Source: Hesseltinella vesiculosa
Taxonomy: Eukaryota > Mucoromycota > Mucoromycetes > Mucorales > Cunninghamellaceae
Direction: 5' to 3'
Assembly: GCA_002104935.1 (NCBI GenBank)
Contig: MCGT01000016.1
Coordinates: forward strand, 1 to 64,000
Length of the DNA: 64,000 nucleotides
A program made the position numbers and the translations under genes. Numbering within the stretch: position 1 is the first letter of the stretch; every line of letters begins with the position of its first letter. The notes under the pieces were generated by a model. The model was not told where the DNA came from and did not search any database. It saw nothing but the letters and a program-made list of their open reading frames with translations. Below are positions 30,735 to 40,844 of this stretch, piece by piece.

Positions 30735-32787
30735 TCATGATAGGGTCTTTTGTTGAATAAAGTCGTTGAACATGCGAAGGGATGCTTTAGGTTGATAAAA
30801 GGGGACCTAGGACAAAAAGAAGTGAGTGTCACCGTAAACTGCGGTGTGGGGCGACGTGTCTTTTTTTCCTTTACCTCGTGACCCGCGCCGTAGATTCGCA
30901 AAAATGTCAAACCACCCGCACTTTTAACTTGACCAGCCTCTTTTTCATCGACCATCCATGGAGTGAGCGACTTTTCCCGATATTCAACATCGCCATCAAA
31001 TGGTAACTGGTCAGCCCATGCATAATTGCCATACTATAAAAAAAAAGGTTGGTTCAACGCACGGCATATCCTAGGCATTCTAGCTGATGTTACCCAATTG
31101 CAAACAAAGTCAGCATCACCCGAATAAAGCAATACTGGGACTGATTTTTCCATCACCTTGCTAACAAATGGAACAACAGTTCTCGAGCTAGGTAACAAAC
31201 AAAAAAAAAAAAAATGGAACTCAGTCATTGTTCACCAAAGCTCGTTCAAGGCATACTTATCACCGGTTGCTGCAAATCTGAAATACTAAATAAATAAATA
31301 AATATATAAATAAAAAGGATAAAAAAACCTAAAGTTGATGGGATGAGGAACTTACGACCGAGTCAGAGCAGTCAGTGAAAGGCTGCTTGACACCAATGGC
31401 GGCGGCAGTTTCATTAAGAGACAAATATTTTTTGAAGTAATCAGGAGGGTCGTCACTGGCACGTACGTCATAGTAGCTCTTGTGAGAGTAGGAGTAGAGT
31501 GATGTGACGTGACTATTGCAATAAGAATCGGCCATGGCGCAAGCAGAATTGGTTCCCTTGTCGTAGCATTCTTGCACTGCGTGCCAAAAAAGGACATCAG
31601 CCCACTCCGCAGCATGAATCTTTTTGTAGCTTACCTCGATCAAGACAGTCTGGCAAGTTCTTTTCCATCTTGTTACATACTTCTTTTGGGAGTACAGATC
31701 CGTCTAAAAAAATAGAAGAGAAAGTCATGATGAGATGAAAAAACGAAAAAAGTGATGGGTCCTTACAGGATGAATTACAAGCCATGGTGTGGTAGTATTG
31801 ACTGAGGAAAAATGATTACGTCATTCCGGCTTTTTTTTTTCTAATGGGAATCAGCTTACATTTGAATGTAAGGATCGGTCCAACCATTGCCAATTCCCAT
31901 GGACCCCAAGGTGATACTTGGATTTGTGGACTCGCCAGCAGCAGCCTTATCGTTTTGGTCGAGGATATAGCTTGCAAAGACTGGGAGATAGTGGCCGCCA
32001 TAGGATTCACCAAATAAGTGCACTGGTCGTCCAATATATTTGGGGAACTCCTTGTAAAATTCCATAATAAACTGGTAAAATGGCTTGGCGCCATCTTGTG
32101 TCGACGATGCAGAATCAACCCCATAGGAAAAACCCACGCCAGCAGGCTAGCATCACAGTGAAAAAAAAAAAAGGACCGAGGGCTGAGTTTATGTCTCCTA
32201 TTGTCAATACGATATCTTTACCTGGTCCACAAAGAGTAAGTTTGATTTTTGGTTCCAGCTATAAGGATTCTTGGTCATGTAACCATCGGCATCAACGGAA
32301 CATGGGCCCAATTCTGACCAAAGCCCGCTACAAAAAGAAGAAAGGAATCAATAGGTCGAGCTCTCATGACACTGCATCCATCACTTTACATCATGCCTGC
32401 AAAACAAAGGTGTTAGATTGGCTGATTTTTTTTCTAGTATACCGAACTCACTGGAGCAACCAGGGCCGCCATTTAACCAAATGGTCAATGGGTCATTGTC
32501 GGGGTCGGTCTGACTTTCAAAATGCCAATAGAAATACTCGGTCTTGTTACCAACCGGTAGATAGCCAATGTGCTAATTTTTTTTTTTTTTTTTTGGGGGG
32601 CGGGGAAGAGGTTGAGTCTTGGTCGTACTGGATAAATGTTGGTTACCTGTCGAGCATCTGAACTACAAACTTGGTTGAGATCAATGTCACGCCGTAATCT
32701 GGGCATCCTTGCTGACCCAGGTGTTGGAACAGCCCAGGCAAGGGGGACACTTGTCAGCAAAGTCAAGACCCAATTATTCAAAATCAT
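30735..32787 (-). CDS. serine carboxypeptidase, S10 family (carboxypeptidase Y type)
   Basis: Twelve exons (32647-32787, 32452-32572, 32390-32396, 32222-32327, 31860-32146, 31767-31801, 31635-31703, 31356-31576, 31257-31285, 31094-31187, 30875-31033, 30735-30806) give 446 residues. It removes C-terminal residues from peptides in the vacuole or outside the cell. A signal peptide ([19 protein letters not shown]) opens it. The S10 motifs are all present: NGGPGCSS, the nucleophile GESYGGHY, the Asp box [13 protein letters not shown] and the His box YGAGHEVPFYQP. Cys-rich segments fit the family's disulfides. A 7-nt exon joins GCSS to GLWSELGP (reading SMI). There is no long propeptide, so it is shorter than yeast CPY. 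The ATG at 32787 directly precedes the hydrophobic core. Confidence 0.92.
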
Positions 32788-33259
32788 CTTTTTCAAACTT
32801 GTTACTTTTTGAGCAGATGAGTCTTAAAGAAAAGAGAAGTAACGAGGGCACTTTCTTCTAAAATACATGCGTTCCATTTTTTTTTTTGTTTTTCCCTACG
32901 AGGCGGTGCAAACAAATCTTCCAAAACGTCAAAGCAAAGTGCATGGGGATCGGGTTTTCCGCATTTTGCATTCCCCGCTTTTTTTTTTTTTGTAAGTTTC
33001 CCAAGTACTTGTTCTAAGCTATAGCTTGATGAAATTTGTTCCCGCACCCAGCTTCACCACTGCCTCGGGATTGTTGTTCTTTTTTTTTTTGTTAGAGACA
33101 TTTTTTCAAAAAGTCGCTGTTGAAATTTTTTTCATTTCATTGATTTTCGATAACCCCAAGGTTTCACTTTGAGCATGGCCTCTTTTGAGACCGTCGACTA
33201 TGTTTTATTTTCTAGTATTCTTTTCTTTCAGATTTTTTTTTTTTTTTTGAATCAGCAGC
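32788..33259. promoter_or_regulatory. divergent promoter region, carboxypeptidase / amino-acid permease
   Basis: 472 bp between head-to-head starts (32787 minus, 33260 plus). It has T runs (32877-32888, 32981-32992, 33080-33089, 33232-33248) and no ORF of interest. Regulation of both genes from here is inferred from position only. Confidence 0.4.
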
Positions 33260-35324
33260 ATGAGTGACAATCAAGTTGGTAGCGAAAAACCCTCCAGACC
33301 ACTTTCAGATATCATCCCGCGCCCTTCAGCCGATAAAAAAAGCGGCAGCAATGCCCAAATCACAGATGCCCCCAACTTGATTGACACCGTAGAAGAGGAT
33401 GATGTCCAGGTCCAGACTCGCCCTCGTGCTCGGCCTAGAATGTCTAACCGAGCCACATCGTTTGCCATGGCTGCCAAACGACACTCCATAGGCGCTCGGT
33501 CCTATTCCTCCCTCTCCCTTTACACCCATTTTGCTGGCGAAGATTTCATTGAGGAGGAAAAAAAGCAGCGTCGTGGGTCCAAGATCTTGGTCGAAGGACA
33601 GCAAGAAACACCGATTGAACACGAGGAAGAACCTTTTGAAAAAGAAGAGGATCTCGAATATGTTACGAAGGCACCTACTGCATCGGTGGGAAAAGCTCTG
33701 TTTATGTTTTTGAAAGCCTTCATCGGTAAGAAAAGAAAAAGGTGCATAAAGGCACTAAACCGTCCTTATATTTTTTTTTTTCACAGGGAGCGGAGTGCTG
33801 TTCTTACCCAAAGCTTACCAAAACGGAGGCATTGCTCTTGCCAACGTGCTAATGGTAATTTTTGCCGTCACTTGTCTTGTATCCTTTTTATGCCTTGTCA
33901 AGGCCCAATTGATTCTCGGTGGCTCATATGGGGATATTGGTCAGAAATTGGTATGATTGTCACTCAGAAAAAAAATAGTGGCTGACCTCGGGGCTTTTTT
34001 TTTTTATGCGCAGTATGGCCCAGTTGTTCGTTACTCTGTGCTCTTTTTTATTGTGATCTCGCAAATTGGCTTTGTATGCTCTTATTTTATTTTTGTCTCT
34101 GGCAACTTCAAGATTGTTTCCGACGTTCTTTCTAACTGCAGAAATTGGATCACACAAAATAATTTTGTGTGGTTTCCTCTGATCATCTTGATCCCGCTGA
34201 GTTTGATTCGCCACCTTGCCCGGCTGTCCTACTGCGCCATTGCCGCCGACGTTTTTATCTTGTTTGGCCTCATTGTCATTATTTACTTTACCTCCTGGCA
34301 GTTACATAACGTCGGGGTCGGTCCTAATATTATTGCTGTCAATAATGTCGATTTCGGTATGACCATCTCTACGGCGGCTTTTAGTTTCGAGGTAACAAAA
34401 CAAATGAGCCGGGAAACCCGAGGCTGATCCGCGCTTTTTTTTTTTTTTTTTTTTTCTCTCACCCAAGGGCATCGGCCTTTTGATCCCCATTGTAGAATCC
34501 ATGGAAAAGCCAGAAAAGTTCCCATTTGTGGTGACCTTGGGCCTGATCGTGATTACCTTGGTGTACGTGTTGATCGGCACCCTGTCTTATCTTGCTTATG
34601 GCGACACCATTCAAGCTGCTGTCCTGTATAATTTCACGCCAGATGATCGATTGACTGTGGCTGTGCAGTTGCTCTATTCTTTGGCAATCATGCTCACGTA
34701 TGAAAAAAAAAAAAAAAAGACAGGCCTTCTCAGTCCATTCTTTAATTCTCTAGCATGCCGTTTATGCTGTTCCCAGCTTTGAAGATTATCGAAAATGGCC
34801 TCTTCCAAAAGAACTCTGGTCGTGAAAGTTATTGCATAAAGATGACGAAAAACGTGTATCGTGTCTTGCTCTGCTTACTCTGCGCCATTATTGCCTACTT
34901 TGTAGGAGGCGACAACCTGGATAAGTTTGTTTCTCTCGGTAAAAAGAGCGCCTTCTTTCGTTGGTTGTTTCTAAGGTCATTTATTTTGTTCTAGTTGGCT
35001 CAATTGCGTGTCTCCCGCTTTGCTTTATCTTCCCCGGCTTGTTCCATTGGAAGGTCACCAAGAATAAGTGGCTTCACCTTGTCGATGGCATTTTAATTCT
35101 CTGGGGAGCTGGTATGACTGTGTAAGTCAACTAGGAATAAGTAAATCAACGCAGGAGGTCTCACACTCCCTCTGCTCTTTCCCTTCTAGGTACACTCTCT
35201 ATGTCACTGTCAACAACGTAGGCTCCTTTGGTTTTAACCTTTGCAAAAACTCACTCTCCTTCTTTTGTCATAGTGGGTCCATCCTGCTCCTCCAGAACAC
35301 ATCTCCACTTTTTGCGATGCATAA
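33260..35324 (+). CDS. amino-acid permease, AAAP family (vacuolar Avt3/4-like)
   Basis: Eight exons (33260-33725, 33787-33950, 34014-34391, 34468-34697, 34754-34938, 34995-35121, 35190-35217, 35274-35324) give 542 residues. A cytosolic N-terminal extension of about 145 residues, acidic and rich in Ser/Arg, precedes about eleven membrane segments. This is the shape of yeast Avt3/Avt4, which export neutral amino acids from the vacuole. Family motifs: GSGVLFLPKAYQNGG, then AAFSFEGIGLLIPIVESM, SYLAYGD and LTMPFMLFPALKIIE. The last two exons are tiny (28 and 51 nt) and end VNNWVHPAPPEHIS. Assignment to Avt3/4 over other AAAP carriers rests on the long N-tail and is tentative. The 3' end is convergent with the OHCU decarboxylase, 132 bp apart. 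Confidence 0.88.
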
Positions 35325-35456
35325 AATTTTATAATGATGTATTACCATTTGCCTTTTCGTAGACTGAAAAAAAAAATATAGCCTTGATGGCTGGTGTTGA
35401 TTGGCTGGAGAAAAAGGTATAATTTTCGCTTTATTTCTGGGGAGGGTCGATAAAAA

Positions 35457-36064
35457 TTACAAATGGCTTTCACCAGTGGCCTTCTTCAGACGATCACGAG
35501 CAATGCGCATCATATCTACCATGCCAGTGTTCATTTCTTGAGCCTTGTTGTCTGAAGCAATACGTTCACGGATCAAGGGGATGATTTGCGAGCGGGGACG
35601 GCCAGCGACAAACACGACGAATTTGAAGCCATAGTGCTGCTCGTAGTCCTAAAAGACAAAAGAAGAGGGTGCATTAGCTTCGTCCAAACTTTGTGTAGGT
35701 GGCAAGAGTTTACCTTGTTCAATTGGGCCAAGGTTGCGTTGATTTGTTGATCTTCAGCCGATTCGGTGCCTTGACGGGTGTTGTAGCCTTGTTCCTTGAG
35801 AGACATGGCAGACAGATTGGCCTTGTTTTCGCCAATGCGAGGATGAGCATTGATGACATCCAACTTGTCTTGCTCAGACAGGTCATTACCGAGGCAGATC
35901 TTTTCAGCAAGATCAATTAGATCAGAGTATGACTTGTAAGGACGGCCGGCCAAAAGGCGGTTGGCAAGAGGAGGGGCGGTTTCAAACAAAGTGTTGACGG
36001 CTTCAATAAAGACAGCATCAGTTTCCTTGTTTAATTGTTCAATGGAGGGGAGCGAATCAGACAT
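35457..36064 (-). CDS. OHCU decarboxylase (urate degradation)
   Basis: Two exons (35714-36064, 35457-35648) give 180 residues. The enzyme decarboxylates 2-oxo-4-hydroxy-4-carboxy-5-ureidoimidazoline to S-allantoin, the last step after uricase and HIU hydrolase. The conserved core is seen: INAHPRIGENKANLSAMS holds the catalytic His, then EQGYNTRQGTE, LAQLNKDYEQHYGFKFVVF and GRPRSQIIPLIRERI. The length fits the family. The C-terminus (GESHL) is close to a PTS1-like end but not a standard SKL tripeptide; SHL could be a weak peroxisomal signal, which would suit the pathway. The start ATG at 36064 follows a purine-rich leader. Confidence 0.93.
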
Positions 36065-36288
36065 GTTGGGTGATGTATAGTTTAAAAAAAAAATATAAGA
36101 GGAAAAAGAGAAAGAAAGAAGCAAAGCGAAAAAAAAAAGCCTTAAAAATGCTCCCGCTCGCATTAAATTTCTTGGACCGCCAGACCAAAATCACGATGAG
36201 CCAAGCGGCTCCTATTTTCATTAAAAAAAAAGAGAGGAGATGGTATACTACACACACACAGGAAAAAAAAAATAAAGCAAATAAGAGA

Positions 36289-36319
<31 letters not shown>

Positions 36320-36405
36320 GAGAAGCTAATAAAGTAAGGAAGGAGAAAAGGAACGATCAATTTTTTTTTTTTGTGTTTTTAGGCAAAGATGTAATACGGA
36401 AAGAC
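36065..36405. other. intergenic with GA microsatellite
   Basis: It contains a (GA)n tract with one interruption (about 36286-36318), CA repeats (36251-36260) and a T12 run (36361-36372). It is the promoter of OHCU decarboxylase and the 3' flank of the septin gene. The 289-codon plus frame crossing here is a shadow of the septin. Confidence 0.7.
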
Positions 36406-37582
36406 TTAGATGGTGCTAAGGTCTTGGAGGATTTGTTTGCTGGCAACAACGCTTTTGTACTTTGTGGCTCGTCGCTGCAACAGACGTTCAGTACGATATT
36501 GTTCGTAGAAGCGTTCCAAGGTGTCAGAGATGAGGATGCGTCGATGGGAGACCAGCAGCATGGTTTTGAGGCGGTTGAAGTCGCTGACATCGTCACTCAG
36601 ACAGTCGATCTTGCCCCAGCCATAGTCACGACCGAGGTGGATGGTCTTGTCACCGTCCTGAATCTTCAAGGGAGAACCAGTCTCGGGATCTTCTTCACAG
36701 GCAATCACGCTGAACGGAATGGAGCGCAGGTAATCGACAAAGGCCAGCACCTCGTCATCCTCGTCTTCGGAATGGAATTGCTCCAAGAAATCGTCGAGGG
36801 TGGCTCGTTCCTTGGGTTTGGTGTCGACAGCGTCGGGTGTTTTTTCATCGGTGCCGTCGGTAGCTTCGGTGGCAGCTTCTTCGGCTTCGTCTTCATCGTC
36901 ATCATCTTCAGGCATACCATACACAGGGATCCTGTGTGAGTTGTAGATGGATTTGATGATGGTGGGGCGTAATCGGTTGCGCTGGGCCAAGGTCAAGGTG
37001 TCGGCCTTGCCAATCACCGGGATCACGTTGGCTCGTCTCGATAACTTGTTCAACACACGGATATCTTGCTCATCCAGATCTCGTTTGCTGGGATCCACAA
37101 AATAAAGACAGGCATGGACCTGCGTATCCACTGCCTTGGTGTTGCGCTTCACTTTGCTCTCCTGGAAAAGAAGAGGTATTAGTCAGGACGTCCGTCCCCC
37201 CGACGCTGTTCCTTACCTCAGCCAAGGTCAAATCAAATTGGTGCTCGATATAGCCGATGATATCATTCAGCTGCTTGTCAATCAAATAACTGCTTTGGAA
37301 GCCGGGCGTATCAATCAGGGTCAGGACCATTTTGTCACCATCGACTTCAGCATCAATGGAGACAGTGTAAGGCACAAGCGTTCGTTCCAATGGACCTTCG
37401 ATAAGTGTTTGGCCGTTGCCATTGCTAGATGGCTGGAACATGGTATCGCGCTTGTCTTGGGGCATGGTCATCTTGAGGGATTCCAACAATGTGCGGACAA
37501 ACGAGGTCTTTCCGACGCCAGCAAACCCAACCACCATCACGTTAAAGTGATTCACAATGGGTTTTCTCGAACGAGGAGCCAT
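36406..37582 (-). CDS. septin-like GTPase with acidic insert
   Basis: Two exons (37217-37582, 36406-37161) give 373 residues. GTP-binding motifs: P-loop GFAGVGKTS (residues 19-27), G3 IDTPGF, and G4 GKAD. The septin-unique element is present (HLGRDYGWGKIDCLSDDVSDFNRL, shortened here to its key residues GR-YGWG and DFNRL), with the ending LERFYEQYRTERL. Septins form filaments at bud necks and hyphal septa. Two oddities: an acidic insert of about 70 residues (PEDDDDEDEAEEA, then HSEDEDDEVL) sits between G4 and the unique element, and there is no C-terminal coiled coil beyond about 25 residues. The N-terminal polybasic region is very short (MAPRSRKP). It looks like a divergent septin rather than a core Cdc3/10/11/12 orthologue. 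Confidence 0.85.
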
Positions 37583-38063
37583 GGTGTTTCACAATGTTTA
37601 AAAAAGGTGAAGGAAGAAAATAAAAAAAGGTGCAAATAAAAAAGAAAACAAAAAACCTCAGCATCAAGAACAAAAGAAAAAAAAAAAAATAACCTTTTGG
37701 CGTTACACGAATTTTCGTACGAGGGCGTTTCCTATTCCTTGTTTGAAAAGGGCCACATGGCCCAGCCCCTGCCTCCTTGGGTTCGATCTTTTGTGTATAC
37801 CAAACAATGGCATGCCATCCTTGGCTTATTTTCGATGCCAAGTACCCTCTCTTATTGTCCATTTGTTTAAATTGCCAACATTTCTGCCCCCTCTCCTTAT
37901 TTCCGTCTTGACATCATGACCCGTGGCCAATTGCCTCCCTGGAAACCAATGTCGCACATAATATTTGACATTCAATGTGCTACCGTTTGTAGGATATCTT
38001 GGAAACGTTTTTTTTATCCGCTAGTTTCTTTTCCTTTTATTTTTTTTTTCTTTTCTACTCTAT
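37583..38063. other. intergenic: septin promoter
   Basis: Lies between two leftward genes, with an A run at 37678-37689. No gene was seen; a 106-codon minus frame at 37542-37862 overlaps the septin start and looks spurious. Confidence 0.5.
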
Positions 38064-40053
38064 TCAAGCACTGTCGCTGCCTTGGCGAATATATTCAATC
38101 AAGGAACGAGTGGGACGACCTGGATCAAAAAATAAAAAGACGTTATTTCAAGCACTTGGCGGTTTTTCGATGTCGCTTACCAGACATGCCCTTGATGTTG
38201 TAGCCTTGGGTAGATTGAGCATCCATAATACCAGCAATGTCGATGTGGGCCCAAGGCAGCTCGGTACCTTCCTCTTCCAAACGATCAACGTCATCTCCAT
38301 GGCGATCCGATTCTAGGCCAGCGACGAATTCCTTCAAGAAAGCTGCTGCGGAGCATGCGCCGCCAGAGCGACCCTTGCCCAGGTTGTTAAAGTCAGCCAC
38401 AGCAGATTCTTGCATTTCCTTCAGATAGTGTTCATGCAGAGGCATGCGCCAGAATGGGTCGTTGGTCAATGTGCCAGCCTTTTCCAAATCTTGCCACAAT
38501 TGATTCGAGTTGGTGAACACCCCACCAAAGGCATTGCCCAAGGCTACATCCATGGCTCCAGTCAGCGTTGCCAAATCAACAATGCTACGAGGACGATGTT
38601 GTGAGCTGAGATAGTACAGAGCATCCGCCTACCAAGGAGAAAGAGCATAAAAAAGGTGTCTGTCACTGCAGATCCTGCAGCGTTTTCTGCATCATTACCA
38701 AGATCAAACGCCCTTCAGCATCGGTATCGATGACTTCAATGGATTTGCCATTCATAGCCTTGATCACATCACCAGGCTTGGTGGCCTTACCGCTGGGTAA
38801 ATTTTCACACAGTGGTGTCACAGCAACCACATTGACAGGCAAGCCTAACTTGATGATACCATACATCGCTCCTGCTACTGTGGCGGCACCACCCATGTCC
38901 CCCTTCATCAAAGCCATATTGTTGGAAGGCTTCAAAGAGATGCCACCGCTATATCCAATGAACATTAAAGAAACGTGAGCTTCTTCATTCGGTCGTTTTT
39001 CTTTCCTTCTTACGCATCAAACGTGACACCTAATAGACCCGACAAAAAAAAAATCAGTTGATCGAGCTACACTCACCATGTTTGTACCTTTTCCAACTAA
39101 GCCATAGGGCTGGTCGTCTTCGTTGCCACCATTGTAACGGATTTCTAAAAAGCGGAGAGGCTCATTGCTGTTTTGGAAAAAAAAAAAAAAATCAGCTGGC
39201 GTTCTTTTGAAACAGGAATTTGTGCTTCACCTCCCCTTTGCCACAGATAAAAAGGCATTCATGTTGTTCTTGGCAGCCCATTCTTCATCGTGTACAATCA
39301 CTTCGGTGTTTTCCAAACCAGCCAAAAGGTAGGCCACTTCTTCAGAAAACAGCTTGGGGGTCATTAGGTTGGCAGGAGAAGTCATCAACATGCGAGCCAG
39401 GTTTTGCGAAGCGCCATAGATTTGGCCGGTTTCAAAGGAAAGGCCATCGATGTCTTTGCTGGGTGCTGAGAAGGGAAGCACGTTCATGTCCTTTTGTCGG
39501 CTGGCTTCCTTCTTGAGCTTGTCGAAAGAAAACTGAGCAAGCACGGCACCTTCGGCAGCTCCATGAGCATTGACAGACACATCCACCCCAATCGAGCTGA
39601 CATTGCGGTTTTTCAGGGCTTGCACCCCCACAGCAATCTAATCCAACAGAGTACGATGAGCGAATGTTCCTGCTACTGGTGTCAAAGTGTTCGTTTTGTT
39701 ACCGCGTTTCGAGCTCGTTCCAGGGTTTTGGCTTGTTGACGTACGGGATCAGAGATGATATTGGATTGTTCGGGACCAAGCGACACCACGGCTACTTGTT
39801 TGACACCGCCAACATTATACAGCAATCGGCAGTCGCCAGGTTTTTTGAAATGAGACGCCACCAGCTGTTCTGCAATGCTAGATTGTGTTTGTGAAGTCAT
39901 ATCTTTGCTGGCAGGAAACACAACCTTTTTGCCGTCGGTGTAGGCACCAATCACAAGAGCATCAAATTGCTTAGCATTGCTGAACCAGCGCTTCGTAATG
40001 GCTGATCGAGGTAACGATTTAGACAGTAGATTCTGCGACACCATACGGGACAT
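38064..40053 (-). CDS. leucyl aminopeptidase, M17 family
   Basis: Seven exons (39703-40053, 39231-39637, 39088-39167, 39014-39029, 38699-38948, 38181-38628, 38064-38119) give 535 residues. It is a di-metal aminopeptidase that forms hexamers and releases N-terminal residues. The M17 signature lies at the exon 5/6 junction ([11 protein letters not shown] then ADALYYLSS). Other active-site pieces are [19 protein letters not shown] (the metal-binding Lys and Asp) and [11 protein letters not shown]. The N-terminal domain is of the macro/M17 type. The first 29 residues are basic and Ser-rich ([16 protein letters not shown]), so a mitochondrial form is possible. A 16-nt exon encodes GVTFDA, essential for the active site, so it cannot be skipped. 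Confidence 0.94.
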
Positions 40054-40844
40054 TTTTTTAAAAAAAAAGAGAGAGTAGAGAAAAAAGAAACAAAAAAAAA
40101 AAAAAAACCAGGTTCTCCCGTCATTTTTCAGTTTCAGTCATTGTTGTTCTCAACCAGGTTTGCCACGGATGGCGTTTATCAAAAATTGAATACTAGTAGG
40201 TTTCTGTACTCTCTTTTACGGATGTGCTTTAAACTTGGTTAGTGAATCTCAAGTCTCAACAGAGGAGGTCATCTTTTTTTTTTTGGTGGACGAACCTGCT
40301 TTCCACCACAGCAAAATTTGGCACCAAACAGCGGAGATCGAAGTGCGGCTGGATGGGGGTTTTCTGTGTTTTTTTTTTTTGACGGTTTTTTTAAGCTGGG
40401 GAATCGAGGATGTCAAAACTGAATGGATGAAAAGTTGGCTGGGAGACCAAGGCTGATTGATTTGATTTTTTCAGGGTCTACACCCTTCTGAAGGACTCGC
40501 TTACATGCAAAATTTCTCATTGATTCAATGCATCAAACATCCTGTGCAGCGTCTGTTTTTTTTTTCAAAAGCCAAGGGGACCCCCTTTGGAAATGATCAA
40601 AAATCATTGAAAGTCTCAAAAATCCAACTTCTACAAACCCACCCCAAATTTTTGCATGAAGCTTGCGCTTTATGAGACATGATGGTTTTCACAGTTTCAG
40701 ATATCATCGAATAAGTGGGAAGGACCTAGAGATGCACAAAACATGTGGCTCCAGCTACGCGCCGGGTAAAATAAACCGGCTAGATTTGGACCTGGAATGT
40801 GCCTTTTTTATTTATTTTAGTTTTGTTGTACACTGAAAAGAAAA
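40054..40844. other. intergenic with R1 copy D
   Basis: Aminopeptidase promoter and chitin synthase 3' flank. It holds a diverged dispersed repeat (40335-40566). No gene was seen. Confidence 0.5.
40335..40566 (+). repeat. dispersed repeat family R1, copy D (diverged)
   Basis: It shows the same module order as copy C: T-rich, GCTGGGGAATCGAGGATGTC, AGTTGGCTGGGAGACC, TTGATTTGATTTTTTCAGG, then ATGCAAAATTTCTCATTGAT, CATCAAACATCCTGTGCAGC and a T run. The usual front end (ACCTGGGG) is not recognisable. Confidence 0.6.

Noticed and set aside
36286..36318. GA-rich repeat considered as a CRISPR-like or structured array
   Set aside because: Plain dinucleotide microsatellite; no spacer-repeat pattern exists anywhere in the window.
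36070..36939. 289-codon plus-strand ORF starting in a GA microsatellite
   Set aside because: Antisense of the septin gene preceded by low-complexity Lys/Arg/Glu codons.
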